NCBI GenBank assembly: GCA_020025595.1 | Contig: JAHHRV010000013.1 | Span: forward strand, 1 to 49,883 | DNA: 49,883 nt | DNA from: Oscillospiraceae bacterium | Lineage (GTDB): Bacteria > Bacillota > Clostridia > Oscillospirales > Oscillospiraceae | Direction: 5' to 3' | Part shown: positions 1 to 8,321 of the stretch, piece after piece | How positions within the stretch are numbered: the stretch's first letter is position 1 | Layout of the letters: each line of letters begins with the position of its first letter | Position numbers and translations under genes: made by a program | The notes under the pieces: model-generated | Told to the model about the DNA's origin: nothing | The model's input: the letters and a program-made list of their open reading frames with translations, nothing else | The model's database searches: none

Positions 1-293
1 TTGCCGATGGCTCTGGGTAAAGCTTCTGCAAATTTCTGGAATTTATCCCGATCGGATGCAGAACCTGTGATAAATTCTTCTGCAACGCCGTTGGAGCGCA
101 TGATGCGCCACTTGTAATGGTCTCCACCGAGCCAGACCTGGGTCAGGTTCTCGAACCGACGATCTTCGTAGATATCCTTGGGGTCGATATGGCAGTGGTA
201 GTCATAGATGGGCATGTGGGCTGCATGATCGTGATACAGCTTCACAGCGGTCGGATTACTCAGCAAAAAATCCTTAGTCAAAAAGGGTGTCAT
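1..293 (-). CDS. uxaC: Uronate (glucuronate) isomerase, N-terminal part, cut by window edge
   Basis: The first 97 residues of a leftward gene whose 3' end lies outside the window. Uronate isomerase converts D-glucuronate to D-fructuronate and D-galacturonate to D-tagaturonate, the first intracellular step of hexuronate breakdown. The visible part carries family hallmarks: an N-terminal PFL..FLL stretch, the metal-binding motif YDYHCHI, then DRRFENLTQ, GGDHYKWR and MRSNGV. The ATG at 293 follows an AAAGGAG-type site. An AraC regulator diverges from it, and a GPH symporter and esterase lie 2 kb away, which fits a hexuronate or glucuronide locus. Recognition is strong even though only about a fifth of the protein is present. 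Confidence 0.9.
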   Translation of the reverse strand, partial: MTPFLTKDFLLSNPTAVKLYHDHAAHMPIYDYHCHIDPKDIYEDRRFENLTQVWLGGDHYKWRIMRSNGVAEEFITGSASDRDKFQKFAEALPRAIG

Positions 294-365
294 GTCATCC
301 GCTCCTTTTCTTTTGATGAATTCAGTATATCACATAAAAATCGCAATCAAAATGATAAATATTGT

Positions 366-394
366 TTGACACATTGCGTTTCTTGCTGTAATCT
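366..394 (+). promoter_or_regulatory. Sigma-A promoter of the first AraC-family gene
   Basis: TTGACA at 366-371, a 17-base spacer and TAATCT at 389-394. It lies in the 122-base gap between divergent uxaC and the AraC gene. On the other strand, TGATATACT near 322-330 would serve as an extended -10 for uxaC with a poor -35, the type of promoter that usually needs an activator. Confidence 0.65.
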
Positions 395-415
395 AGCATT
401 GAGGAGGTGGATGTC

Positions 416-1276
416 ATGGCAACCAAGGCTCAACGCTTCGATTATCGCCAGAGTATGAAGAACAGGCAGTTTGAAGTGTTCCACTATCGGGACAGAAAAG
501 GTGAAAACATCAGCGTTCACCACCATGATTTTTACGAGATTTATTTCCTTTTGGGAGGCAATGTGGATTTTCTGGTCGAGGGCAAGACCCACCGTCTGGA
601 GCCGGGAGATCTGCTGCTCATCAATCCCCAGGAGCTGCACCAGGCCCAGGTCGCCCCGGATGCGCTGTACGAGAGGATCGTGCTGTGGATCGACCGGAAT
701 TACCTGGCAGGACTGGGCGGAGGTCAGACGGATCTTGCTGCCTGCTTTGATAATGATTCCCCTTTACATACGAACCTACTCAGGCCGGACAAAATTCGCC
801 GGGCGGCGCTGCAGGATCTGCTGGAAAAGCTGACCGCTGAATTCTACGGCGGTAAACCCGGCGGAGAGCTGTACACACAGGGTCTGCTTCTGCAATTTAT
901 GGTAGAAGTAAATCGTCTGGTACAAAATGTCACCAGCCAGCAGCCCCGTCAGGAAGATCCCGACCTGGTCAGCCAGGTTCTTGCCTATATCGGTACCCAT
1001 TTTCAGGAAAATATCACGCTGGAGCAGCTGGCAACCGAATTTTATGTGAGCAAATACTATCTTTCCCACGAATTCAGCAAACGGGTTGGCATCAGCATCT
1101 ACCGGTATGTGATATTCCGCCGGCTAATGCTTTCCAAAGAGCTGATGGAGGCAGGAAATTCCCCCGGCGGCGTGTACCAGAGCTGCGGCTTCGGCGATTA
1201 CACAAACTTTTACCGGGCCTTCAAATCCGAATACGGAATCAGCCCAAAAGCTTATTATGCCCAGGTCAATTCCTGA
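416..1276 (+). CDS. AraC-family regulator with N-terminal cupin, likely hexuronate sensor
   Basis: A 286-residue cytoplasmic transcription factor. Residues about 15-110 form a cupin-like ligand pocket (HHHDFYEIYFLLGG, then PGDLLLINPQELHQ). The last 100 residues hold the two AraC helix-turn-helix motifs: LEQLATEFYVSKYYLSHEF and the signature ending in GFGDYTNFYRAFKSEYGISP. I chose the ATG at 416 because GAGGAGG at 401-407 is 8 bases upstream; the GTG at 407 lies inside that ribosome binding site. It diverges from uxaC over a short shared control region, so it most simply regulates hexuronate genes. The inducer is inferred from position only. Confidence 0.9.
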   Translation: MATKAQRFDYRQSMKNRQFEVFHYRDRKGENISVHHHDFYEIYFLLGGNVDFLVEGKTHRLEPGDLLLINPQELHQAQVAPDALYERIVLWIDRNYLAGLGGGQTDLAACFDNDSPLHTNLLRPDKIRRAALQDLLEKLTAEFYGGKPGGELYTQGLLLQFMVEVNRLVQNVTSQQPRQEDPDLVSQVLAYIGTHFQENITLEQLATEFYVSKYYLSHEFSKRVGISIYRYVIFRRLMLSKELMEAGNSPGGVYQSCGFGDYTNFYRAFKSEYGISPKAYYAQVNS

Positions 1277-1308
1277 GCTGCTGCGCAACATCCGCATAAC
1301 AGACAAAA

Positions 1309-1334
1309 CGGCCACCGCCTGACGACGGTGGCCG
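1309..1334. terminator. Bidirectional terminator between AraC gene and esterase
   Basis: Perfect 9-bp arms CGGCCACCG / CGGTGGCCG around an 8-base loop. AAAA precedes the hairpin and TATTTGTTT follows it, so it can end transcripts from both convergent genes. Confidence 0.8.
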
Positions 1335-1341
1335 TATTTGT

Positions 1342-2097
1342 TTAGGAATTCTTCTTAATGAAGTCGATCATGGCCTTGGTCAGTGCCTGACGGACAGGAA
1401 CGGAAGCGAAGTTGTGTCCGCCGCCGTCTGTGGTCATGGTCACAGGCTCATGGTAGCAGGCTGCATAGGTCTGCAGCGTGCGCTCGTCCACCAGCTGGTC
1501 GTCGCTGGCACGGGCGATAAAGGTGGGACCCTCGTAGCCCTTTGCTTCTTCAAAGGGGTTGGGGTGGCTGGCCATATCATAATTGAATGCCATCATGTAT
1601 TTCAGGCCTTCCATATCCACCCAGTTTTCACCCATTTCGGTGACTGCATCGGCACGCTGACCGCAGCCGAACCACATACCGGCGCCGGGGCACAGCAGCA
1701 GCAGGCCCTTAGGGTTGATTTTGGGTGCGCAGGAGGCAGCAACATAGCCGCCCATGCTCTGGCCCGACAGATACAGCTGCTCGGGATCGGCAAAGTTCTG
1801 CTTGCTCATCCATGCAAACATATCCTCGGTGTCTTCATAAAGACCTGTGAAGGTGAAGTCTTCGAACTCGCCGTCACTTTCGCCGTTGCCATAGAAGTCG
1901 AAACGAACACATGCAATACCGGCTCCGGCCAGGTTTCTTGCAATGCGCGTATTCAGACCCTTGTGGCCGTAGGCATTGCCGGTGAAACCGTGCAGCAGCA
2001 GCACGCAGGGGAACTTTCCTTCCCCATCAGGTACGGTAGCAAAGCCACGCAGGGTGTGGCCATTGCGATTTTCAAAAGAGACTTGTAAGGTTTTCAT
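1342..2097 (-). CDS. Alpha/beta hydrolase, feruloyl/acyl esterase-like
   Basis: A 251-residue soluble serine hydrolase. The nucleophile elbow G-Q-S-M-G has Ser114, the oxyanion motif is LLHGFTG at 34-40, and the likely acid and base are an Asp near 200 (RASDDQLV) and His228 (GGGHNF). The pattern HGFTGN...FDFYGNGESDG is typical of the cinnamoyl/feruloyl esterase branch. The gene starts 5 bases after the GPH symporter, so the two form an operon. A plausible job is removing acyl or aryl groups from an imported plant-derived sugar or glycoside. No signal peptide is visible, so it acts in the cytoplasm. The substrate is inferred. Confidence 0.85.
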   Translation of the reverse strand: MKTLQVSFENRNGHTLRGFATVPDGEGKFPCVLLLHGFTGNAYGHKGLNTRIARNLAGAGIACVRFDFYGNGESDGEFEDFTFTGLYEDTEDMFAWMSKQNFADPEQLYLSGQSMGGYVAASCAPKINPKGLLLLCPGAGMWFGCGQRADAVTEMGENWVDMEGLKYMMAFNYDMASHPNPFEEAKGYEGPTFIARASDDQLVDERTLQTYAACYHEPVTMTTDGGGHNFASVPVRQALTKAMIDFIKKNS

Positions 2098-2102
2098 CGC
2101 GA

Positions 2103-3494
2103 TTATTCTCCTGCCTTAGCGGCACGGCGAGCCTTCAGCTCGTCCAGCATTTCTTCGGTCTTCTTCTTGCTCAGGGGGTACAGCAGAGCCAGTACAACGA
2201 CTGCCAGGCCATAGCCCAGGACATACAGACCGGTGTAGCCCTTCCAGATGGAAGCGACAACTTCGGGAGTCTGAACAGCTGCATGGACATTGTAGCCGAT
2301 GATACCCAGTGCGAAGCTGGACATTGCAGCGGAAGCGGCGTTAGCCAGCTTGCGGAAGAAGGAGTATGCGGAATAAACGATACCCTCGTTGCGCTCGCCG
2401 GTCTGCAGCTCGTGGTAGTCGATGGCATCGTTGACCATTGCCCAAACCAGAACCTGCATGCCGGATGCACCGATGAAGCAGATGCCGTTGATGATGATGA
2501 AGACCATGGGGTTCTTCAGAGGAACGAAGAACAGAACTGCAAACACCAGAGTGGAGAAGCCTGCACCGATGCAGCACCATTCCTTCTTGCCCAGCTTGTT
2601 GGCAATGGGCTGAGTGATTGCAAAAACAATGATAGCGTAAACCAGATTCAGAGGACCGGAAACAGCTTGGATCTTAACATTACCGAAGTAATCTCTGAAC
2701 AGGTAGGTGTTCAGGCCGTTGACGATGGAAGCGCCGATCATGCCGATCAGGCTGAACAGCATAACGCCCAGCAGAGCACGGTTCTTTGAGATTTCCTTCA
2801 GGACCTTGAGGTAGTTGATCTTCTCGCCCTTGGGACGCTCAGAAACAACAACACGCTCCTTGCACCATACGCAGGTGATCTGCAGGCACAGCAGGCCGAT
2901 CAGAGCGAAGATAGCAGCCAGCATCAGGAAACGGCCGGCAACGGGCTGGTTGTCAACATACAGGAACATGGGGCCGACAAAAACAATGACAGTCATGAAA
3001 ATGGTGCCGCCCATGGAACGGTAACGGGACAGAGCGGTACGATGTCTGACATCGTCGGTCATAACACTGGAAAGTGTGCCGAAGGGGACCTGAACACAGG
3101 TAAACACAGCTTCATACAGAACGTAGGTAACGAACATGTATGCCAGGCGCAGGCCGTAAGCCCAGTTGCTGACATTTACAAAGCCCAGTACACACAGGAT
3201 TGCCATGGGGAACGAGAAAGCACGAATCCAGGGGATGAACTTACCACCCTTGGTGGCGTTACGGGAGTCAACCAAGGCACCGATGATGGGGTCATTGACA
3301 GCATCCCAGATCTTGGTGATCATCATCAGGATGCCGACATGGAAGGGGTTGACCTTCAGAATCAGGGTGTAGAACACCGTCAGGTACATAGCGCGGAACT
3401 GCTCACTGCAGCAGCAGCCCAGATCGCCTAGCGTGTAGCCCAGCTTGTCGAGCATATTAAACGCACGAACGGGCTTATTAGGGTTTTTGCTCAT
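2103..3494 (-). CDS. GPH-family sugar:cation symporter (MFS fold)
   Basis: A 463-residue membrane protein with about 12 hydrophobic segments. Family marks of the glycoside-pentoside-hexuronide symporters are DKLGYTLGDLG near the N-terminus and KIWDAVNDPIIGALVDSR after the second helix; MVNDAIDYHELQTGER in the second half is also typical. Relatives import glucuronides, melibiose or xylosides with Na+ or H+. The start ATG follows AGGAGG. It is first in an operon with the esterase and diverges from an AraC regulator. With uxaC nearby, a glucuronide or hexuronide is a reasonable guess, but the exact sugar cannot be read from sequence. Confidence 0.9.
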   Translation of the reverse strand: MSKNPNKPVRAFNMLDKLGYTLGDLGCCCSEQFRAMYLTVFYTLILKVNPFHVGILMMITKIWDAVNDPIIGALVDSRNATKGGKFIPWIRAFSFPMAILCVLGFVNVSNWAYGLRLAYMFVTYVLYEAVFTCVQVPFGTLSSVMTDDVRHRTALSRYRSMGGTIFMTVIVFVGPMFLYVDNQPVAGRFLMLAAIFALIGLLCLQITCVWCKERVVVSERPKGEKINYLKVLKEISKNRALLGVMLFSLIGMIGASIVNGLNTYLFRDYFGNVKIQAVSGPLNLVYAIIVFAITQPIANKLGKKEWCCIGAGFSTLVFAVLFFVPLKNPMVFIIINGICFIGASGMQVLVWAMVNDAIDYHELQTGERNEGIVYSAYSFFRKLANAASAAMSSFALGIIGYNVHAAVQTPEVVASIWKGYTGLYVLGYGLAVVVLALLYPLSKKKTEEMLDELKARRAAKAGE

Positions 3495-3517
3495 TTCAAT
3501 TCCTCCTAAGATTTTGC

Positions 3518-3535
3518 AATGTGTTTCGACACATT
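3518..3535. promoter_or_regulatory. Palindrome AATGTGT-TTCG-ACACATT in the symporter leader
   Basis: Perfect 7-bp arms with a 4-base spacer, between the symporter -10 box and its ribosome binding site. This suits a repressor operator, or a small hairpin in the leader RNA. It is off-centre relative to a catabolite cre box. A related GTGTCGAA lies at 3646-3653. Confidence 0.45.
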
Positions 3536-3548
3536 TTGTTCACTTTTT

Positions 3549-3577
3549 ATTATAATTTTAATCCTAAAAATTCATAT
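3549..3577 (-). promoter_or_regulatory. Symporter-esterase promoter with weak -35
   Basis: On the minus strand TATAAT occupies 3554-3549. The -35 position 17 bases upstream (3577-3572) is poor and is overlapped by the CATATGCAAAAA repeat at 3573-3584. This layout is typical of an AraC activator touching the -35 region. Confidence 0.5.
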
Positions 3578-3584
3578 GCAAAAA
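3573..3584 (+). repeat. Direct repeat CATATGCAAAAA, copy 1 (candidate AraC site)
   Basis: An identical 12-mer recurs at 3670-3681, 97 bases away. This copy overlaps the -35 region of the symporter promoter, while the other lies just before the AraC ribosome binding site. TTTGCACAAAAA at 3632-3643 is a looser relative. Confidence 0.5.
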
Positions 3585-3588
3585 TATA

Positions 3589-3617
3589 TTGAAAACTATC
3601 ATAAATTGATGTATGAT
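3589..3617 (+). promoter_or_regulatory. Sigma-A promoter of the second AraC gene
   Basis: TTGAAA at 3589-3594, 17-base spacer, TATGAT at 3612-3617. The second CATATGCAAAAA copy falls downstream of this promoter, where a bound regulator could repress its own gene. Confidence 0.6.
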
Positions 3618-3669
3618 GTAAATATGAAAGATTTGCACAAAAACCGTGTCGAATTCTCAGCACATTGAC

Positions 3670-3681
3670 CATATGCAAAAA
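3670..3681 (+). repeat. Direct repeat CATATGCAAAAA, copy 2
   Basis: Identical to 3573-3584. It lies in the leader of the AraC gene, 3 bases before the GGAGG ribosome binding site, so occupancy could block transcription or expression of the regulator. Confidence 0.5.
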
Positions 3682-3692
3682 CGGAGGTTCCC

Positions 3693-4538
3693 ATGAATTA
3701 CTCAGTTCAGACCCTAAATTTTGACAATCCTTCCCAAAAAAGGATTGCGACCGGCGAAAGCTACGGTATTTTGTTGGTAATCAGTGGTGTTTCGTACATC
3801 GAACGGCGCTGGAAAATCGGAACCGACGACCTGCTGATCTGCAAACCCAAGCAGGTTATGATGCTGGAAAACACCAGTGACCGGTTCCCATTGTCGGTTC
3901 TGTGGGTCCGGATCTCTACCAATCTGATGGAAGCCTGTTCCACGGAAAAAACGAAGATTATTGAAAGTTTTTCCGTGAACCCGGAGCCTGTGGCCCGCGT
4001 CCGGGGTCAGAGTGAAATTCTGATGCTCATCAAAAGTCTGGCATCTCAGATGGCTACTCTGCCCAGCGAGGCCGACCGCTATGCAAGCGACCTGCTGGAA
4101 GAAAGCTCCATCAAGATGTTCCTGGCACTGGTGCTGCGGGTATGCATCCTTTCTGACCTGCACCAAGTCCAAAGGAGCGGTCACCTGGCCATTGACGAGG
4201 TCTTCCGGTATATTCACGACCACCTCACAGAGGAACTGACCCTGGAACAGCTGGAGCAGCAATTCTTTGTCAGCCGACACCACCTGATTCGGCAGTTTAA
4301 GCGTCGCTGCGGCATGACCATTCACCAGTATATCGTCAAAACCCGTCTGGATCTGTGCCGAACCTATATTGAGCAGGGTTATTCCATCACAGAGGTCTAC
4401 CGCATGGGTGGATTCGGCGGCTATAACCACTTTTTCCGGGCCTTTAAGCAGGAATACGGCATGACACCCAAGGAATACTACCGCTCCATCTACCCCCAGA
4501 TGAACGACAAAGACACCGCTGATCCATCATCCCCCTGA
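3693..4538 (+). CDS. AraC-family regulator of the symporter-esterase operon
   Basis: A 281-residue AraC-type activator. The N-terminal half is a divergent sensor domain without a clear cupin motif. The C-terminal 100 residues are canonical: TLEQLEQQFFVSRHHLIRQFKRR for the first helix-turn-helix, then GGFGGYNHFFRAFKQEYGMTPKEYYR. The start ATG follows GGAGG. It diverges from the GPH symporter across a 198-base region containing a repeated 12-mer and a palindrome, so it most likely controls that operon. The effector is unknown, presumably the sugar that is imported. Confidence 0.9.
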   Translation: MNYSVQTLNFDNPSQKRIATGESYGILLVISGVSYIERRWKIGTDDLLICKPKQVMMLENTSDRFPLSVLWVRISTNLMEACSTEKTKIIESFSVNPEPVARVRGQSEILMLIKSLASQMATLPSEADRYASDLLEESSIKMFLALVLRVCILSDLHQVQRSGHLAIDEVFRYIHDHLTEELTLEQLEQQFFVSRHHLIRQFKRRCGMTIHQYIVKTRLDLCRTYIEQGYSITEVYRMGGFGGYNHFFRAFKQEYGMTPKEYYRSIYPQMNDKDTADPSSP

Positions 4539-4544
4539 TAAAAA

Positions 4545-4576
4545 AACAGGTGCCGCGGAAATCCGCAGCACCTGTT
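4545..4576. terminator. Bidirectional terminator
   Basis: Arms AACAGGTGC / GCACCTGTT with an inner GCGG/CCGC stem. An A-run precedes and TTAAATATTTT follows. It separates the convergent AraC gene and the last permease gene. Confidence 0.8.
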
Positions 4577-4583
4577 AAATATT

Positions 4584-5570
4584 TTATCGTTCTTCCCGGA
4601 AGTAGGACAGTCCCAGACTTGCAGGGGGCTGGCTCTCGCGCTTCTTGCGCATACTGACAACCAGAAGGACCAGGATGGTGACCACATAGGGCAGCATCTT
4701 AAAGATCTCCTGACTGCTGACGCTCAGGTTGGGAATGTAGTTGTGGATAATGAACAGTCCGCCGAAGAGGATGGAGCCCAGAATGCTCATGTTGGGCTTC
4801 CACACAGCGAAGATGACCAGCGCAATAGCCAGCCAGCCACGGTCACCGAAGCCGTCGTTGGACCAGACACCGTTGGCGTAGTCCATAACATAATACAGGC
4901 CGCCAAGGCCGGCGATCACACTGCCGACGCAGGTTGCCACATACTTGTACCGGTTGACATTGATACCGGCTGCATCGGCTGTTGTGGGGCTCTCACCCAC
5001 AGCACGCAGCTGCAGGCCCACCCGGGTGCGGTTGAGCACGAAGGATGCAATCAGAGAAAGGAAAATAGCGGTGTAGGCAAGGAAGCTGTAGGACAGGAAC
5101 ACCTCGCCGAACCAGCCCAGGCTGTGAGCAAAGGGCAGCTGGGTGCGGAAGCAATTACTGGTAGTGGTCAGTGCAATGGAGGGCATATCGCTTTCCACCA
5201 GCTTGATCAGCGAGCCGCCGAAGAAGTTGCCGAAGCCCACGCCGAAGGTGGTCAGCGCAAGGCCGGTGACATTCTGGTTTGCACGCAGGGTGATGGTGAG
5301 GAAGGCGTAAATCAGGCCAACCATCAGCGAGCCCAGCATACAGCACAGCAGAGGAATCAGCACTGCCAGCGCAGGATTGATGGCATCCAGACTGGGCAGA
5401 GACCGCTCGTACATAAACGAACCGATAACGCCGCAGATGCCGCCCACATACATGATTCCGGGAATACCCAGATTCAGATTGCCGGATTTTTCGGTAATAA
5501 TCTCACCGGTAGAGCCAAACAGAAGAGGGATGCCCTGAACCACGGCTCTTTGAATGAACGCAATCAACAT
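4584..5570 (-). CDS. nupQ: BMP-type nucleoside ABC importer, permease 2
   Basis: A 328-residue permease of the BPD_transp_2 family, with about 8-10 hydrophobic helices. EKSGNLNLGIPGIMYVGG near residue 30 and AVGESPTTADAAGINVNRYKY around 190 are hallmarks of the second permease (YufQ/NupQ type) in purine nucleoside importers. It is the last gene of a four-gene operon, starting 2 bases after the upstream permease, and pairs with it to form the membrane channel. The guanine-class riboswitch at the operon head supports purine or purine-nucleoside transport. The symbol is used by analogy with Bacillus and Lactococcus systems. Confidence 0.85.
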   Translation of the reverse strand: MLIAFIQRAVVQGIPLLFGSTGEIITEKSGNLNLGIPGIMYVGGICGVIGSFMYERSLPSLDAINPALAVLIPLLCCMLGSLMVGLIYAFLTITLRANQNVTGLALTTFGVGFGNFFGGSLIKLVESDMPSIALTTTSNCFRTQLPFAHSLGWFGEVFLSYSFLAYTAIFLSLIASFVLNRTRVGLQLRAVGESPTTADAAGINVNRYKYVATCVGSVIAGLGGLYYVMDYANGVWSNDGFGDRGWLAIALVIFAVWKPNMSILGSILFGGLFIIHNYIPNLSVSSQEIFKMLPYVVTILVLLVVSMRKKRESQPPASLGLSYFREER

Positions 5571-5572
5571 GA

Positions 5573-6682
5573 TTATACACCCTCCTTTTTAGACTCGCGG
5601 AACTTGATGCTGTAATTGACGAAGAATTCGCTGCCGATGATGAAGAAAATAATGATACCGGTCAGGATATCGGAGAACGACGCATTCAGGCTGTAAATGG
5701 TGGAAATCTCAACAGCGCCCTTCTGCAGGAACACGATCAGGAAAGAGGTCAGCACCATATAGAACGGATTGAACTTTGCAAGCCATGCAACCATGATGGC
5801 AGTGAAGCCTCGGCCTGCTGCCAGATCTCGGGTCAGAGTGTGGTCGGTACCGCTGACCAGCAGCAGACCGGTGACACCGCACAGGCCGCCGGAGACGATC
5901 ATGGTGCGTACAATGACCTTTTTGATGTTTACGCCGATGTAACGGGCAGTGTTTTCACTTTCGCCCACAACTTCGATCTCATAGCCGTGCTTGGTGTAGT
6001 TCAGGTAGACATACATCAGAACCGTCAGAACCACCACAATGATGATATTCAGCATATACGGATGGCCAAACAGGGTGGGCATCCAGCCGGCTCTGGTGGC
6101 ACCGTTGATGACACCGATCTGACCGGAACCCTTGGGCACGGACCACTCGTAGGTGAAGTAGGACACCAGCTGAATGGCGATGTAGTTCATCATCAGGGTG
6201 AACAGGGTTTCGTTGGTGTTCCACTTTGCCCGGAAATAGGCAGGGATCGCTGCCCAGATAGCGCCGCCCACGATGCTGGAGACGATCATGATCATAAACA
6301 GCACCACGGTGGGGAGCTTGTCGCCGAAGAGGATCATGCAGGCTGCCGTTGCAAGGCCGCCGATCAGGACCTGGCCTTCTGCGCCGATGTTCCAGAACTT
6401 CATCTTAAATGCAGGGGTAACTGCCAGAGATACGCACAGCAGCATGGCAACATTCTGTGCCAGGCCCCAGATTCTGCGCTTGGTGCCGAATGCACCGTCG
6501 ATCATGGTGGCATAGACCCCCAGAGGGTTCTGACCGGTGAGCAGAACCGTGATCAGTCCGCACACCACCAGTGCTGCAAACACCGCAATGATCCGCACCA
6601 GCCATGCACGCCACCAGACCATGGAGCCGCGCTTGACAATGTGGAACAGCGGCTCATGTACATGTGTATTTTTCTTACTCAT
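5573..6682 (-). CDS. nupP: BMP-type nucleoside ABC importer, permease 1
   Basis: A 369-residue BPD_transp_2 permease of the YufP/NupP type. Family features are the cytoplasmic N-terminus, then LTGQNPLGVYATMIDGAFG, KFWNIGAEGQVLIGG, NTNETLFTLMMNYIAIQ and VGESENTARYIGVNIKK. The ATG at 6682 was preferred over the GTG at 6691 because AGAGGTGA lies at proper distance before the ATG. The start overlaps the end of the ATPase gene by 8 bases, implying translational coupling. It forms a heterodimeric channel with the next gene product. Confidence 0.87.
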   Translation of the reverse strand: MSKKNTHVHEPLFHIVKRGSMVWWRAWLVRIIAVFAALVVCGLITVLLTGQNPLGVYATMIDGAFGTKRRIWGLAQNVAMLLCVSLAVTPAFKMKFWNIGAEGQVLIGGLATAACMILFGDKLPTVVLFMIMIVSSIVGGAIWAAIPAYFRAKWNTNETLFTLMMNYIAIQLVSYFTYEWSVPKGSGQIGVINGATRAGWMPTLFGHPYMLNIIIVVVLTVLMYVYLNYTKHGYEIEVVGESENTARYIGVNIKKVIVRTMIVSGGLCGVTGLLLVSGTDHTLTRDLAAGRGFTAIMVAWLAKFNPFYMVLTSFLIVFLQKGAVEISTIYSLNASFSDILTGIIIFFIIGSEFFVNYSIKFRESKKEGV

Positions 6683-8210
6683 TATTGTCACCTCTGTCGG
6701 AACTTGTCATCAGCAAACCAATCTGTTCTTTGGTTGCAGTGCGGGCATCCACGGTGCCTGTGATTTTGCCGGAACCGATGACCATCACCCGGTCACACAG
6801 CTCCATCAGCACATCCAGATCTTCGCCCACGAAAATAATGGCTACGCCATGCTCTTTCTGCTCGTTGAGCAGATTGTAAATCAAATAGGAGGAGTTGATA
6901 TCCAGTCCGCGGACGGGATATGCCACCATCAAAACGGTGGGAGCCGCTGCGATTTCACGACCAACCAGCACCTTCTGCACATTACCGCCGGACAGACGGC
7001 GAACCGGAGTGTTCACATTGGGTGTGGCGACCTCCAGCTCTTCGATGATGCGGTCAGCCAGATCCTTGGGGGCCTTGCGCTCCAAGAAGAAGGATTTGCC
7101 CTTGCGGTAGCTGCGCAGCATCATGTTGTCCACGATGTTCATGTTGCCTACCAGGCCCATGCCCAAGCGGTCTTCCGGAACGAAGGACAGCCGCACGCCC
7201 AGCTCCCGGATCTGCATGGGAGTTTTGTCCCGCAGATTGTCAGTATGGCCGGTTTTGGGGTTGTGGTAAAGGATTTCGCCGCTGTTGAGATGCTGCAGAC
7301 CGGCAATGGCTTCCAGCAGTTCCCGCTGGCCGCTGCCAGCAATGCCCGCAATGCCCAGGATCTCGCCGGAGCGGACGGTGAAGGAAATGTCGTTGAGCAG
7401 CTTTACGCCGTCACGGCTGATGCAGTTGATGTGGCTGACCTCCAGACGCTCTTCCGGGTTCTTGGGCTCGGAGCGCTGAATGTTCAGCTCCACCTTCTTG
7501 CCCACCATCATCTCGGTCAGCTGAGCTTCGCTGGTTTCGCAGGTGTTGACAGTGCCGATGTATTCGCCCTTTCTCAGGACGGAAACCCGGTCGGACAGAG
7601 CCAGCACCTCGTGCATCTTGTGGGTGATGATGATAATGGCCTTGCCGTCATCACGCATCCGGCGCAGAACGGCAAAGAGCTTTTCCGTCTCCTGAGGAGT
7701 CAGAACGGCGGTAGGCTCGTCCAGAATCAGGATGTCCGCGCCCCGGTAGAGCACCTTGATGATCTCAACGGTCTGCTTTTCAGAGATGGACATCTCGTAA
7801 ATTTTCTTGTTGGGGTCAATATCAAAGCCGTACTGGTGGCTGATCTTCGCAATCTGCTGGGCAGAGCGCTTGATATTGAAGCCGGATTTTTCCTTAAAGC
7901 CCAGGACGATATTTTCCGTGGCGGAAAACACATCTACCAGCTTAAAATGCTGGTGAATCATACCGATCTTGTGGTCGAAAGCATCTTTCGGAGAACGGAT
8001 GACTACCTCTTCCCCGTCGATGTAAATGGAACCATGGTCGGGAAAATAAATACCCGAGATCATATTCATCAGTGTGGTTTTACCGCTTCCGTTTTCGCCC
8101 AGAATGGACAGGATTTCTCCGCGATTTACCGTAAGGTTTACATCCTTATTGGCTACAACATCGCCGAAAGTCTTAGTTATGTTTTTTAATTCGATTGCAG
8201 CAGTTCCCAT
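6675..8210 (-). CDS. nupO: BMP-type nucleoside ABC importer, double ATPase
   Basis: A 511-residue cytoplasmic protein with two ABC domains in tandem. Domain 1 has an intact Walker A (GENGSGKTT, 39-47) and Walker B LILDEPTAVL, but its signature reads MSISEKQ instead of LSGGQ. Domain 2 lacks a P-loop lysine (GIAGSGQRELLEA), keeps LSGGNVQ, and has LMVAYPVRGLD where a Walker B glutamate would be. Loss of one ATP site is usual in sugar and BMP-type fused ATPases, so the protein is probably active; the altered first signature is less common. It powers the two downstream permeases. Confidence 0.9.
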   Translation of the reverse strand: MGTAAIELKNITKTFGDVVANKDVNLTVNRGEILSILGENGSGKTTLMNMISGIYFPDHGSIYIDGEEVVIRSPKDAFDHKIGMIHQHFKLVDVFSATENIVLGFKEKSGFNIKRSAQQIAKISHQYGFDIDPNKKIYEMSISEKQTVEIIKVLYRGADILILDEPTAVLTPQETEKLFAVLRRMRDDGKAIIIITHKMHEVLALSDRVSVLRKGEYIGTVNTCETSEAQLTEMMVGKKVELNIQRSEPKNPEERLEVSHINCISRDGVKLLNDISFTVRSGEILGIAGIAGSGQRELLEAIAGLQHLNSGEILYHNPKTGHTDNLRDKTPMQIRELGVRLSFVPEDRLGMGLVGNMNIVDNMMLRSYRKGKSFFLERKAPKDLADRIIEELEVATPNVNTPVRRLSGGNVQKVLVGREIAAAPTVLMVAYPVRGLDINSSYLIYNLLNEQKEHGVAIIFVGEDLDVLMELCDRVMVIGSGKITGTVDARTATKEQIGLLMTSSDRGDNNE

Positions 8211-8282
8211 TTTCTATACTCCTGTTTTTATTTGGACAACTATATGAACCCGAGCCAAATATTTCTGTCTAAAGAAAAATGT

Positions 8283-8307
8283 AGGGCGAGGCTTAAAACC
8301 CCGCCCT
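8283..8307 (-). terminator. Intra-operon terminator between binding protein and ATPase
   Basis: Arms AGGGCG / CGCCCT with an inner GG/CC, read leftward and followed by ACATTTTTC as U-tract. It lies in the 111-base gap after the binding-protein gene. Partial read-through would give more binding protein than ATPase and permease. Confidence 0.7.
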
Positions 8308-8321
8308 GATAAAATTTTCGA

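Noticed and set aside
3518..3535. Catabolite-response (cre) element
   Set aside because: The CG is off the centre of symmetry, so the site does not fit the cre consensus; kept as an unassigned palindrome.
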